Assembly (NCBI RefSeq): GCF_040412425.1
Contig: NC_089749.1
Span: 10,763,662-10,827,661 of the forward strand
Length of the DNA stretch: 64,000 nt
Direction of reading: 5' to 3'
From: Macrobrachium rosenbergii
Taxonomy: Eukaryota; Arthropoda; Malacostraca; Decapoda; Palaemonidae
Below the pieces are notes generated by a model. It made no database searches. It saw only the letters and a program-made list of their open reading frames with translations, and had not been told where the DNA came from. Numbering within the stretch: position 1 is the stretch's first letter; every line of letters begins with the position of its first letter. A program made the translations under genes and the position numbers. Of the stretch, positions 44,160 to 59,351 are shown piece after piece.

Positions 44160-45065
44160 CTTATTAGGTTTTAAATAGTGTCCTTGATTGGAAAAATAAT
44201 TGAATATAAACCGTGAAACCCCTCAGTCGCCAAGTAAAAACATTACAATGCTTATTGCTGTGCCTCTCTTAGTTTTCTTGTATTACCTACAGTATGTTCC
44301 ATTCTCCATGCTCAGTGAATTTTTCTAATGCCGTTTTTGGTATGTAGGTGGCACCTTATTATCATGTAATCCCAAAAGAGAGTCCTCGTTTTTGGCCACA
44401 TCTGAGCACTAAGTAGGCTTCCTCTTCATATTGCTTACTCTATAATGTAATTGTGTAATTCTCGCTACATATGGTTCAGTGTTTGTTGCATTGCTCTCTG
44501 CTTCCATGTTTTGTAATGCATTCCCTGCTTCAGTAATTCTGACTTTCAGGATCTGTATCACTTCATAATGGAATAAACAACGCCAGCTAATTCCCAGTCG
44601 CAGTGTCAGTCGTGTGAGGTTAAGCTCCCTCCAGGCTACGCAAGTTCCTTCGGCTGCCTGTCACTTTGGCCTCAAAAATTAATAAGGAATGTCGAATTTT
44701 CAAGTAATTGGTAACTTCATTACCTGGTGTCTTTCACAGTAAAGATTTAACCTGCTACAGCTCTGGTAAACAAACTATGTGAGTCAGACTGATATTCTCA
44801 GACACTATTATGAACAGGTGTTACTTGAAGGGCATTTTAGAGGGCATCGCTAACAAAGACAGTTTCACAAGAATTCCTCCAGACCTCAGTTGGCTTCAAG
44901 GTCATAATCTGAACTGGATCAGGTTGATATCTTTAGAAACAATTATGAACAGGTGCTGAGTGGAGGACGGCTAAGGTTTCATCATTGAAGGGAATAGTCT
45001 CGCAAGATTTCACCAAACTTCAGGTGGCTTCTCGTTGATTAAACTTTTCTCTTGCTTTAGCATGG
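44160..45065. repeat. Upstream anchor block of unit C
   Basis: Matches 1-877 and 24245-25250. No gene seen. Confidence 0.7.
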
Positions 45066-45589
45066 TTTCATAGGCATGAATATCTACAGGTAGATATATA
45101 TATGCATGTATCATTAAGAAACAGTAATATAATACTAATAATAGCAGGTAAGGAGACAATGAGACCCGAACATCAAGAAAGGAAATAAAAAAAAACAAAC
45201 GAAAGAGCTCACTTTAGTTCAGTGGCCAGACTCAAAGACTAAAGAGCTAAAAAACAGAGACAACAAGGACGAATGGGGAAGGTTAGAAATTGAAAATGCA
45301 TGGAATAATGTGGAATAGTAAAAAACAAGAGAGAGGAAAGCTGGATATTATAATCTGAAAATCTAAGAACTGGAAATAGGTATTAATAAATTATATACAC
45401 TTTGTGATGGCTTAACTGGATATATTAAGAACAAAAGGCTGGCCAAAGGTTTTAGTGATAAAGAACTGGTTGATATTTTTCTTGAATTTTTAAGAGCAAA
45501 GTTAAGAATATTGTCATTCTTGTTAACCGGATTCCGATGAAAAACTTTCGAGATTTAATTGTGTTAGTAATGATGATGTTCCTATGATT

Positions 45590-45900
45590 AATAAAAAGTC
45601 ACGGAGGAAATTTGCTCGCCTAAACATTTGGAAGTTTAAGAATCCACAGCTGCAATAGGCAAATTATTCCACTGTTTAATTGCAGCCAAATAATTCCCTT
45701 TACAAACAATACTATTAGACCTAGTACTAGAAAACGACACAGTGTTTGCAGCTCCAGCCTGCCTAGTGTTGCAAGCAAAAGCAGTAAGGAAAAGTGCAGA
45801 GGATGTTTGACACTGTATTACCCTTTATGCAGCAAACATAATGAACCCACCTTAAGTCTATGCCCCAAGTCGATGGGGTAGGGTCCAGCTATGAGTTCAA
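45590..45900 (-). mobile_element. 3' end of the - strand LINE in unit C
   Basis: Matches 25570-25850 of unit B (tagtactagaaaacgacaca). Its 5' end resumes at 49603-50010 beyond a younger LINE. Confidence 0.6.
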
Positions 45901-45904
45901 TAGC

Positions 45905-48900
45905 AAAACTCAGCAATGATGGAAAGAAATGAAAGAATCAACAACAACAACGTAAATGGAACCTCTGGCAATAGAGGAGCTTCGTCCGGCGAGGCCAGGC
46001 ATACAGCCCAATCAACGGGGAGGACAGTCAGGTACTTGGAGTCGTCATCCAGCAACTGACCACCACAGCGACAGTAACCAGCAACCAGAGACTGGAGCCA
46101 CAGAGGCAGACAGGAAAAAGAAATGGACAAGAGACGAAAATAAGGAAATATGGAGATGCTACATCAGAAGCAACCTGACAGAAAGAGGATACAGAAAAAG
46201 ACTGGTCAACATTTGGAATGAGAGAAATAACAACCCTCAAACAGAACAGAACAGAGGCTGGCACACCCAAGGAACATAAAGAAAAAGAACTGGCTTTCAC
46301 AACAGAAAGGGAGGAACTGGAAAGAGAAATAACACCCAGCAATGAAGGACAAGAAGATGAACTAAAAGATGATGACACAGAAAGTGACAGGAATGATGAG
46401 CTACCAAACAACGACACACGAGGAAACGCCGAAGATGTAACAGAGAGGTCGGAATGGGTGGAAAAGATCAGACAATGGATGAAGCCAGATACAGAAAGAA
46501 CAAAGATCCCCTCCATGAAAGCCTACAACTCAAAGAAACTAAGGGAGAAAACAAGTGAAGTTAATGAAATAAAGAGATTAATACACACCACCAGTATCAC
46601 AGAAATAAATAACCTGGCATATGCAACAGCAAGACTAGTAGTAGAGTTCATGGGGATATAAACACCAACACCATCATCACGACCAACCCAACAGAAACCA
46701 AAACAGCATCTGCCTTGGAAAAGGTGCCTGGGAAAACAAATCATGGCGATGATAACTGACTTGAGTAAACTGAAAGAGACCGCAGAAAAGAGGTTAAGAA
46801 GCAAGAAAACGAGAGGAACTGAATGAGAAATACAAAATACAGGAGAAGGGACTAAACAACACAATAGAAGATATAAAACAGAGGCTTAAAGCCAAAGCAC
46901 ATAAGATCCAACAGTACATGAACAGTAATAAAGGATACCACAGAACAAATTCTTCGGGGCCAACCAGAAAAGACTATACAGCTTACTTAGAGGGGAAGAC
47001 AACCACAAAGAAATTCCTGAAGCTAAACCAAGTAAGAGACTCTGGGAAAACATATTGAGCAATTCAGTATCACACAACAAACATGCAACATGACTCCAGG
47101 AAGTCAAGGCAGAAGAAATGGGGAGAATAAAGCTAAGATTCACCGAGATCACGACAGACACAGTCAGACACCAACTAAAGAAAATGCTAACTGGAAAGCC
47201 CCAGGTCCCGACAAAGTCCATGGATACTGGCTCAAAAACTTCAAAGCCCTACATCCATGAATAGCAGAACAACTCCAGCTTTGTATCAGAAACCACCATG
47301 CACCCAAATGGATGACCAAAGGGAGAACATCCTTAGTACAAAATGACAAGAACAAAGGAAATATAGCAAGTAGCTACAGGCCTATCACCTGCCTACCAAT
47401 AATGTGGAAGTTACTAACAGGTATCATCAGTGAAAGGCTGTACAACTACCTAGAGGATACAAACACCATCCCCCACCAACAGAAAGACCATCTCCTGATA
47501 GACAAAATTGTAATGAGGAATAGTAAGAGAAGGAGAACCAACCTGAGCACGGCATGGATTGACTATAAGAAAGCCTTTGACATGATACAGCACACGTGGC
47601 TAATAGAATGCCTGAAAATATATTAGGCTTCAGGTGAGGGATCTTTCAAGACGACTCACTGTCCCCACTACTCTTCGTAGTAGCTGTGACTCTCATAACA
47701 AAAGTACTGCAGAAGATGGATGCTGGGTACCAGCTCAAGAAAGGAGGCAACAGAATTAACCATCTGATGTTCATGGACGACATAAAGCTGTATGGTAAGA
47801 GCACCAAAAAATAGATACTCTAATCCAGACTGTAAGGATTGTATCTGGGGACATGAGGATGGAGTTTGGAATAGAAAAATGCACATTGGTCAACATACAA
47901 AAAGCAAAGTAACGAGGACTGGAGGGATAAAGCTACCAGACAGGAATAGCATCAAACACATAGATGAGACAAGACACAAATACCTGGGAATAATAGGAGA
48001 GGATATAAAACACCAAGAGATGGAGGACATGGTCAGAAAAGAATATATGCAGAGACTTAAGGCGTTATTCAAGTCAAAACTCAACGCCGGAAACATGATG
48101 AAAGCCATAAACACATGGGCAGTACCAGTAATCAGATACAACGCAGGATTAGTGGAGTGGACGAAGGCTGAACTCTGCAGCATAGACCATAAAACTAGGA
48201 AACACATGACAATACACAAAGCACTACACCCAAGAGCAAATACAGCAAACCCCCCGTATTCACAAGGGATGTGTACCATATCCCCCTGTGAATAGCTAAA
48301 ATCTGCAAAACTTAAAATCCCTCTAAAACACTTAGAACTGCTTAATTTGATAGTTGAAACAAAAAAAAAAAAACTATAAAAATGCTTATATCTGAGTATA
48401 TTAAAGTTTCATCACAAAAAGTTCATTTAGTCATGAAAGTGATATGAAAATTAGTAATTAGTGAATATTTCTCAATGAAAAATACTGCGAAAAGGCGAAT
48501 TTTCTGTAAATAATGTGTATATATGTTCCATAGAGAAATCCACATCTCGGTGAGTCTACGAATCGTGAGAACGCGAATACGGGGGTGCACTGTACAGACA
48601 GACTATATAGAGGGCTACTAAGCACAGAGGACTGCATCAACATCGAGAGCAGAGCACTGCGGCAATATCTGAAAACTAGTGAGGACGAGTGGCTAAGGAG
48701 TGCATGGGAAGAAGGACTGTTAAAAGTAGATGAAGACCCAGAAATATACAGACAGGAGAATAAAAAACAAAACAGAGGAATGTCAAAACAGACCAGTGCA
48801 CAGACAGTACATGAGACAGACTAAAGAACTGGCCAGTGATGAAACATGGCAATGGCTACAGAGGGGAGAACTCAAGAAGAAATGTTAACAGTGGCACAAG

Positions 48901-49602
48901 ATCAGGCCCTAAGAACCAGATATGTTCAAAGAACAACAGATGGAAATAACATCTCACCCATATGCAGGAAGTGCAATATGAAAGACGAGACCATAAACCA
49001 CATAGCAAGTGAATGTCCAGCACTTGCACAGAACCGGTACAAAAAGAGGCATGATTCAGTAACAAAAGCCCTCCACTGGAGCCTGAGCTGTGCAAGAAAC
49101 ACCAGCTAGCTTGCAGTAATAAGTGGTACGAACACCAACTTGAGGGAGTGATAGAAAATGATCAGGCAAAGATCCTTTGGGACTATGGTATCAGAACAGA
49201 ACAGGGTGATACATGCCAATTGACCAGACGTGACGTTGACAAACAAAATCAAGAAGAAAGTATCATTCATAGATGTGGCAATACCATGGGACACCAGAGT
49301 AGATGAGAAAGAAGGAGAAAAAATTGATAAGTCTCAAGACCTGAAAATCGAAATAAGAAGGATATGGGAAATGCCAGTGGAAATTGTACCTATGATCATA
49401 GGAAGGAATCTGGAAAAAACTAGATGCCGAAGTAGCTCCAGGGCTCATGCAGAAGAGTGTGCTACTAGAAACAGTGCACTTAGTGAGAAAAGTGATGGAC
49501 TCCTAAGGAGGCAGGATGCAACCCGGAACCCCACACTATAAATACCACCCAGTCGAATAGGCTTATTGTGATAGACCAAATAATAATAATAATAATAATA
49601 TA
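45905..49602 (+). mobile_element. Non-LTR retrotransposon with C-terminal restriction-like endonuclease (R2/R4/NeSL-type)
   Basis: Reverse transcriptase pieces run in order: WKAPGPDKVHGYWLKNF (near 47190), SYRPITCLPIMWKLLTGII (47370-47430), DYKKAFDMIQHTWLIECL (about 47560), and the FMDD motif (47770-47781). A C-terminal CCHC (C-x2-C-x8-H-x4-C, 48963-49016) and PDV followed by FIDVAIPWDTRV match the layout of restriction-like endonuclease LINEs. The residue before PDV is a stop (TGA 49221-49223). It ends in an (AAT)n tail at 49579-49600. Many frameshifts. Nearest clade uncertain. Confidence 0.7.
48250..48585. mobile_element. MITE-like insertion inside the R2-type LINE
   Basis: About 336 bp with inverted ends ccccccgtattc (48250-) and gaatacggggg (-48585). 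It separates the LINE frame ending HPRANTA from RGLLSTEDC. No clear target duplication. Confidence 0.6.
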
Positions 49603-50010
49603 AAGAAGTTCCGTTAGCTCCTACAACGGAATGCTTGCTAGAATCAGGTCCAAAACAGGTGACTTAAAGGTAGACCACCAATTATGGTCATCACCACTAA
49701 CGAGCAAGATCTTTCATGCCTCAGTTAAATGCTCTCTCAGCTCTCTCATACACTACCTGAGCTTCACTTCTAAGCTCAGTAAAATTTCTCCACAAAAAGT
49801 TCGATCGATTGTTCATCTATAAAGAATAATCTTGTTTTTCATGACAAGCAAAGTTACATGCAGCAATGAACCATGGCTTACCTTTCAGACAGAACCTGGG
49901 AATTTTAGAAGGAACCCTCCTCTTGATAATGGTGCTAAAAGGATCATTTAAACACTCCAGAACTTACACCAGCCCTTTGTGTTCTTTTAAGATCTTACTG
50001 TACTTGGAAG
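49603..50010 (-). mobile_element. 5' end of the - strand LINE in unit C
   Basis: Matches 28040-28480 (unit B) and 3212-3560 (unit A). Confidence 0.6.
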
Positions 50011-50314
50011 GCCTGAATTACCCAAAAGGACATAACAAATAAATTTTTCCCTACTGGGCCACGTTCTATGAAAAGTTTATTTTTTTTCCAAATGAATTTT
50101 AACTTAAGCTCTTGCCCATCTCTGCAGTTTATCAGGCAAGGAAAAATGGTTTTTACATAAGATTTATTTCTGTTCAACATTAAATTCCAGTGCTTACATT
50201 CCGTTTAACCTGCGCGTAAGATTTACATGCTCAAATACTGAGGTACAGATTGTAATGACTTTGGTGAAAAGAGAGGGAACGGATCGAGCATCAAGAGATG
50301 TGCAACGAACTATG

Positions 50315-50318
<4 letters not shown>

Positions 50319-50387
<69 letters not shown>

Positions 50388-50632
50388 GTGCGTGTCACAC
50401 ACAACGTAGTCGGTTTCTTGGAATTACACACCCGCAAACACAGGATTTCGTAAGCGTCAACAGGTGTTCCGCTTGCGCAGTGCTTTCGTAGCAGGATAGA
50501 ACCAATAAAAAGGGACGGGTGATTGGCAGTGGCAGCTCTGTGCTGCTCGAAGCTGAAGCTAACTGAGGCTGTGGAGAAGTGACACTTTCCAGAAGAAACT
50601 AAGACTCAGTGAAGACACTCAGAGTCGTCAAC
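50319..50632 (+). promoter_or_regulatory. Proximal promoter and 5' leader of gene C
   Basis: The CT tract is longest here (50319-50383, about 65 bp). The conserved block follows, with caacaggtgttccg near 50459, a TATA-like caataaaaaggg at about 50503-50514, and an initiator-like ggcagtgg at 50525-50532. The leader is about 105 nt. Confidence 0.55.
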
Positions 50633-50726
50633 ATGGCTTTCTTCAAGCGATTCCTACCAGCTCTCTGGGTTTGCCTGATTCTGGTCTTTGCCTGGACACA
50701 AGGTGGAACAGTTGATTTCTGTTTGT

Positions 50727-50796
<70 letters not shown>

Positions 50797-53426
50797 TATG
50801 TGTGTGTAAATTTTATAGAGAAGAAATGCGTAGAGTGAATAATGTTTCACATATGCTACCCACATTTCTATAGGCAAAAAGGTTGGGATGTACGAAACGA
50901 AAATCCAGCATTTCGTAGCTGTGTATTTTCTTAATGTGTCAGATTTTTATAGTATCCCTACAACTTAGCGGTTCAAGGGGGTACAAATATCTTTTTCTAA
51001 GGTTGCCATTCCTGTTTAGCGGTTCAAGGGGGTACAAATATCTTTCTAAGGTTGCCATTCCTGGAGATATACACTTGGCGCTTTCTACTTGGATATTATA
51101 TTATTGCCATCTTTGTGAGCCAACTTTATAGAAGTAAACTGTTTTATTCTCACATTATTAGCTCTAGGATTTTTTACCCTTAATGGGGTAGTACCATCAG
51201 TGTACCTTACGTGGTGAAATGTTGGTATTACTAAATTGTATTTGCAGCGTCCCATTTTTTAGCAAAGTCGTTTCCCCCTTTCTCGCCTCCTTCCATCTTG
51301 AAAGCGTCCCAGTGCTTTGCTTGACAGCTTAAATTTCATGACAAATTTTAGCCAGGGGAAGATCAGGTTCACACAACCCCCCCAGTATTAATACAGACTC
51401 CCTGCGCACCCTTCTTCCTCCCTCCCCCTCAAAAAAAATTGTTTTTAAACATTTGGGCGACGTACCTCGGCTGTAGTTCTTTTACCAATGAGTTAATAAT
51501 TTTCGTCTATCCAGTAACTTAGTATTTTCGTAACTGGTCACAATATACTGTAGAACCGCCCCACTTGCAAACACTAGATTCAAAATTAAACGAATATTTA
51601 TATCCCAGTCTAGTAAAAATCACAGTAAATTGCTTATTTTTCTCTTTATTTTACCTCCACTAGAGGTCTAGTTCTCCTGGGTGACCAGATTTCCATCAGT
51701 CGTCCAATAGTTCAGTGTTGACGAATGTGAGCAAAAGAAATTGTTCATATTGATTACGGTGGTAATGTTATTATTTACAGTTGTGTCCTCCGAGTACATG
51801 TCTTGTCAGTGTTTGGTCCACTCCCTGTGATGTGTTTGGAAGAGTGGATTCAGTACGAATCCATCCAGGTTGTATTGTTTTGACTCCATTGGGAGTTCGT
51901 GTAGTCAGTGCACCTCATGCGATGCACTGTAGTCATTAATCAAGGTTCTTTGCAGCGTCCCTTCGGCCCCCTAGCTGCAACCCCCTTCAGTCCTTTTACT
52001 GTACCTTCGTTCATATTCTCTTTCTTCCATCTTTCTTTCCATCTTCTTCTAAGAATTGTTTCATAGTGCACCTATTACGTCTTTAAAACCTTCATTTCCC
52101 AATTTCTCTTTCAGCGCTGAATGGCCTCATATGTGCTAACGCTTGGCCTTTGGCTGAAATTTTATATTCCATTTCTTGTCTCTAATACGGAAAACAAAAT
52201 CTTGCAGGAACTCTACAATTGAACTCGGTCTGAGATACAGTGATTGAGCCCTAGATATTTTGACATATTAACTAATTTTTTTTCTTTTGTCTAAGGAACA
52301 TTTTCAAAGTTATAACTAATTTGTGCGGTTATATCAGTTATATCAATACATATCTGCTTCATGCAGTAAAGACTATTTAAATTTCATGATACAGTTACGT
52401 AAAATGGTTTATACTATCACAGTGGCGGTCAGGTTAATGTAATTATATACTATTAGAGAGTTATTCTTGTATGTGCAGAAAAATTCTCTATCATTTCTCC
52501 TAGCTAATTAAACTCTTCTTTCAAATGCAGTGAATGCCCAGGGCTCCGGAGTTACACCTGCCCTCAATGAGGAAACAGGTAAGTGTTACAAATAGTTTTA
52601 CCTTGAACGACATCAAATTAACTGTAAAGTTATTGCTATTGTCAATTAGTTCATTTATCCCTTGCTAAATTCTAATTTTGGACAGGTTATGTTTGGAGAA
52701 ATTCTGATGGTTTATCTGCTAATGAATAATTCAGTCTCAATTCATGAAAAATCGCAAAAGCAGACTGCTTATATCAGTTTGAAGATCTGAATTAATAGAT
52801 GATGTTTTCATGTATGTCTCTGAGTAACGTGTGAAGGAATGTTTCAAATCACCTCTTGGTCATGATCAAACAACAATGCTGGGTATTGTTGCAATGATGA
52901 TGCATTATTACACATTATAACTGGGAATCTGTTTGTTTAAAAAGACATAGTTGTGAGTAATGGGTATTCTTTCCTGAGCAAAACTTGCTCTGGAGCTCAT
53001 CCATAAGTATATTCTTTCCTATTCACCAATTCCTGTTGATGTCTCCTCCGTTTGAGGTATTGCATGTAAGATTAGGTGAGAGGAATCCGCGTGTTTTGAT
53101 CGAAAGACAAAGAGAAACATAAACAGAAAGATAGGTTTTTCTTACGTTAGGAAAGTGAGAGATAGTAGGCGGGCAAACTCAGGCCAGTAAAAACCTTTCA
53201 CCGAATATGATCACCATTATCTTATAGATTCGTGACAGAAGGTGAAGGTGGAAGAGGGATAATAAGAAACCGAAGCAGGAAGGGACCATTACCAAGCAAA
53301 CATGGCAATCCTTCATTGTAGGTAGATTTAGTAACCAAAGTTTGTAGTCACGTCTTTTCTTAATATGTGACATTTTTAGAGGATCTAGGCAATTAACCGG
53401 TTTGAGGAGGAGGAAAGCACTCAGTG

Positions 53427-53509
<83 letters not shown>

Positions 53510-56469
53510 ACTTTCATTATTCTGTAGGCTACCGGTGCCCCCATCCCTCACCAAATCAAAGAAACCACGGAATAGGTTGTTTCCAAAAATTGGGGCAATA
53601 TACCTCAAGTGGGATACTTGTAACTCTGGGTCAGGTAATTCTCATCGATCCAGCATATTAGGTGTTATGGATATTTTAAGGATAATCTGTGGTTAATCTG
53701 ATGTATTCTGCGAGCATTCGTCTTGGATCATTTTGAGGGTCATTTGTATGCCCGGTAACATTATAGAGCTATAATTTGAGGACAGAAGCTCTAAAGCACC
53801 GGTTCAATATCTGTCTCGCCTCTAAGCCTTAGAGCCAACATGAAACAAATATTTATGTTCCGGTCACTAAAATTTGTACTGGATTACTTGTAGTTTTTTC
53901 TTTGTTACCTCGAGTCGAGTTCTAGTGCACCTGGGACAGGGGATTTCCATCCTTCCAATAGTTTTAATAATGTGAATGCTTATAATTTTATTGTCCAGAT
54001 TTTTTAGATCAATATATTTCCCTCTGTTCAAAAGTCAGTGCTGAGAAAAATACAGACACATGACTTTGCATTATTTTCATTTTGACTTGATGACTAAAAG
54101 CGTGGGTTGGAATGCAAAAAAATGTTTGCATGACGTTTGTGCATAGTGCTGGCGGCAAAGGAAATTGCGATCTTAGGACGAAAAGAGTAGCCTAGATTAC
54201 GCATTCTGAACACATGATTTTTCAAGAGCTATGTCAACAGGAGGTAAAGATGATAGCAAAGAAATTATAAAGATGATGATCATGGTAATGATAACAATGT
54301 TATTAATAATGTAAGTCTCTGTGTTTTCTCCATTCCCTATGGTATGTTAGGAAGACAGCATTCAGCACGAGTCCATCCAGGTTAAACTGCTCAGTCTATC
54401 AAAATACTGACGTAATCTTTATGAGACAACTCTTTCAATAATAATAAAAAAAGAACCAGACTTGAAATGAAAGTTGAAAGTATTTTCAGTGGAGGATGTT
54501 TCAGACAAGCTTAGATGAAAGGACCTGTATAATCGAACACAGTCCAAGGCATGAATGACATTAATGGATTCTCAAGTTTTACGATCTCAGCAATCTTTTA
54601 ATGTGTGATGGGCGTTTTGTTTTTATATCCCTTGCATCATGTAACGAGATTGGCCACCTAATATAACGACAGTGCACTTGCAGCTTTTTATATAATGAGA
54701 CAAAGTCAGCAGGTCTGTTAAGGCAAATGAGACTTGATTATTTAAAATTTCTTAGTACAAGTTGTATAAAAAGGTATAGACTGTCACAATGTTAGGGCCA
54801 TATATATGCAGTTATGTATTTTCAGACAGTTATTCTTGTCTGTATAGAAATATTCTCAATCATTTCCCTGACGAATGTCATTCTTCTCTCAAATACAGTG
54901 ATTTTTGGGAACATATCTGAACCCATTAAAATAATAGAAATTATACCACTAGAAGTCAAGGCAACATCCTACCCTACTGATATCAACAGTCCAAAGGCAG
55001 ACGTCACCATCATCCTTGACGGAAACCACACAGGTAAATGTTTTAGACACAATGATATTTGCAACGACTTCGGATTAACGATATAAAGAAATTATTATTG
55101 CAATTTTTCAATTTATCCCTTTCCAAGTTTATGTTTTACTAAGTACTCAGTTTGGGCTGTTTATGTTTCAGGAATCATGACGACCTCTCTGCTAGTGAAT
55201 AACACGGGCAAAACTTAAATTAAAAACTGATGATTTTCATTTATTTGTTTCATGTTAACGTGTGAAGAAACATTTTAAATTACCCTGAAGTCAAACAACC
55301 AACATCATACTAAGTCGGGGAACCAGTGCTAAGTTTTATTGCAGTGACAGTACATTATCGTATAGACAGAATAACTGGGAATTTGTGATTTGATAAAGGC
55401 TTAGCTAAGAAAAACTGGTATCCTTCAGATGACACCCCTTGCCTGGGGCTTATCCTTGATTATTTCCCTTCTTATTAACCAATTTTCTCCGTTTGAGGTA
55501 TTGCCAGAAAGATAGAAACGTCGTCACGAAACTGTCACATAATCAGCATAAACTTTTCTATGGTCTTCTTTAGTAAGTAAGAATCTCAGTCTAACAACAG
55601 TAAAATCTATAATTTTGCCCCTTTTTGGAAAAGATATTGAAGGAAATCAAGTATCTTAACGCTAGAAATGATGCTTTTCGCCCATGGACTTTTCGAAAAA
55701 GGCCAAGACATGATTCAGTTGGCGAGAATACAAAAGTATCATCACTGGCATCATATGAGATATAACTAATTATCGTCATGTCTGTATCGATAACCACCGA
55801 TATCAGCTGTGCATCTTAGACTAAATCTGTGAAAAATGTACAGATCCGTTTTCCTTAAAAATTTATTTTATCAATATAAATTGGCCAGCCGTTAGCAAGA
55901 AAGTTTAGGGAATGTATTGCCTGCCATTTGTTATGTTCGGCTTGTTTTGTATCTGAGTTCACAGGAGCAGTTACGCGATTTTTTGCAGTATGTATATTAC
56001 CAATGTTTTTACTGATGTGGGATTAAGATGGGGCTGTATATGCACGAGGGCTTCCTGATGATCAAGTGATAAAAATATTGTTAAACGTTCAGAGGTTTCA
56101 TAATTATCTTTTGCCATTTCCGATAAAGTTGAATGTTTTCTCCGACTGTTAATAAGACTATATTTAATTTTTTTATAATTTGTTCCCAAAGGGTGTTGCT
56201 TTGAAGGATGGAGGTACAACCAAGGATGCGTTATCGTAGTCAGGGAAAACTTTTTCATCTGTGACGACGGAGATTGGCATCATATATGTAAGTCAAGAGT
56301 AGGAATAAAACTTGGGGAGGTAGTATAGGTCTTGTACACACACACACACACGCATATACATATATTTATGTAGATGTATACATATGTATATATGCGCGTG
56401 TGTGTATTTAAATGTAAATTATATATATGCACACACCACATCAAACATATGTATATTTTTCATTTAATA

Positions 56470-56555
<86 letters not shown>

Positions 56556-56871
56556 TATTATATATATATATTTATATATATATATATATATACCTACTAT
56601 ATATATTATATATATAAATATATATATATATATCATATATATATATTTTCAAGAGACTATCTTTATATATATAGACTTTGAATCTGATATAGGAATATAG
56701 AAAGATATATATATATATTATATTTATATATAATATATATATATGCTATTTTGGTATATTTTTCTCCCTACTACAATTTCCATAAAAAGTCAACGCATTA
56801 TTTTCAAGAGACTATCTTTATTAGACTTTGAATAAGGAATATAGAAAGATTCTATATTATATATATATATA

Positions 56872-56913
<42 letters not shown>

Positions 56914-56940
56914 TATTATATATTATATATATATGCACAT

Positions 56941-56990
<50 letters not shown>

Positions 56991-57033
56991 CATATATATA
57001 TATTGTGTATGTATATTGTATGTACAGTATATA

Positions 57034-57094
<61 letters not shown>

Positions 57095-57136
57095 ATGTAT
57101 GTATATATTATTTTATACTGTATATATATAGTATAT

Positions 57137-57195
<59 letters not shown>

Positions 57196-58198
57196 GTATA
57201 TATATATATATATGTGTGTGTAATGTATGTATATATATATATAAATATATATATATAGTGAATGTTTGTGTTTTGTTTGGCTTCTATAGAAACTGAACCA
57301 TTTGACAGACCCAGACAAAATTTTTGCTCACGCCCTCTATGTCACTCCAGAAAGGTTTTTAACTCAAGATCAAACCCATACTCCATGACAGACATACAAA
57401 CACGGACAAAGCAAATGAAATTTTCGTTGTTATATCAACTTTTCCTTCAGTTTTGTGGGTTTTTCTCATTTTTAACTTAAGAAGCTTCACCTTTTCTTCT
57501 GGTGCTCCCAGAAGTATGATTAACCTACAACAATAAATCCCCTATAACATCAATTTTTTATCAGAATTTACGTGAATTTTGATCATAATTTATGATAATT
57601 ATTAATATAAGTGTTAAACATATACCTCACTGCTTGGTTGTATTGCTAAATTAAATATTCTTGGCTTCATTATAAAATATTTCATAGCCATAAAGCAATG
57701 AACCCAAACCAACAGGTCCACAGATTTTTTTTTAGTTGTCTTCCTCATTCGCACATGCACAGTAGCTGCTAGCTCAAATAATCTGGGAAATAATCTTTAA
57801 ACTGTCAAGGAAAGCATATATCGTTTTACATACATTAGATTTTACCGATGGTTGAATGAATTTCAAGTTTTAGGCAAGTGTGGAAGTCAATGTTGTGGAA
57901 ATGTGGCAACACTGGGTCCGTCTGTTGTTGCACGAGAGGCAGACCTTCTCCCCTCCCACACATACACAAACACACAGAAATAGAATGTTTTTTATTTATT
58001 GTCTTTGTACAGTGGAGATGCTTTTATTCTCCTCTGATAGAGGAACGTAACTTCTCCTCCCCCTTCCTTCCCTCTATCTTCCACTCACCCTCCTCCCCTT
58101 CCCCTTCCCCTCCCCCTTCACCCTTCCCTCCCACTCCTTCCTTCCCCTTACCCGTAGACTGTCGTTCAGAGTATTCCCGGACAGCAACGGGTTGGTCA

Positions 58199-58274
<76 letters not shown>

Positions 58275-59268
58275 TATACAGTATATGATTATTTGTCTAA
58301 GGGTAGTAAGAAAGCAGGCGGTCATCCGTTCACAACATAAAGTTTAAAAAATATGACAACGTAACATACAATTTACCAAACGAGTTTAAAACTGAATTTT
58401 AATGTTTGTTTATATTTATCAAAAACTATTTCAATTATAAAAGCATCGGGTTTAACGAGATGAAGACTCAGTGTTAAAACACTACTATTGTTTGAATTGA
58501 TAAAACAAAATTCAATGACGTTTCTTTTATATGTGTGTCACATGGAACTGTGGACTTTGCTTCACTACAGATAATACGATAATCAAAATCTCTCATCTCA
58601 TATGTAGAAATAATCCCTTCGATATCTGTTGTTCAAATGATTTTCCAGTTTGTTCATGATATTTATCACGTTTTTTTGCATAGTATTGCGTATATTTAGT
58701 AACAAACGGGAGAATTTATTGCTAAACCCTTAGCAAAATCACATAAGAATCTCTAAAAACCTTGCATCATACGAGTATGGTAACTTTAGATCATTGTAAC
58801 TATTAAATTCGAGTTTGTTGTCAGTTAAATAAAACGTATTCTTGGCTCTTTCAAAGAAATATATAACATGTTTAAATTCAGGAAGGTAGTAGATATGCAT
58901 GGAAAAAGGATAATCGTATTTGTAAATATAGCACCTGGCACAAGAGCCAATAAATGTTGTCGCTCTACCTCCTGACATCTGTCAGGTGTGGATTTTTTGT
59001 TTCCAACATTGTGGATGTTTATTCGTACCGCCTTCCTAGCATATATACAGTATTGTGAATTTTTACCACTAAGTATAAATTATAGATATATATACAGTAT
59101 ATCTGTATATATATATAAAATATGTAATAAACATGCACATGTATATATGTATACATGTATATTTATATAAATGCACACATATATAGTGTGTGTGTACGTA
59201 TGCATGTAAATATGCATGTATACATATATACATATGTATGTTTATTACACACACGCCTGTACACACAC

Positions 59269-59351
<83 letters not shown>

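Noticed and set aside
58739..58978. 79-codon - strand frame in gene C intron 4
   Set aside because: AT-rich, no recognised features, no paralogous copy in genes A or B.
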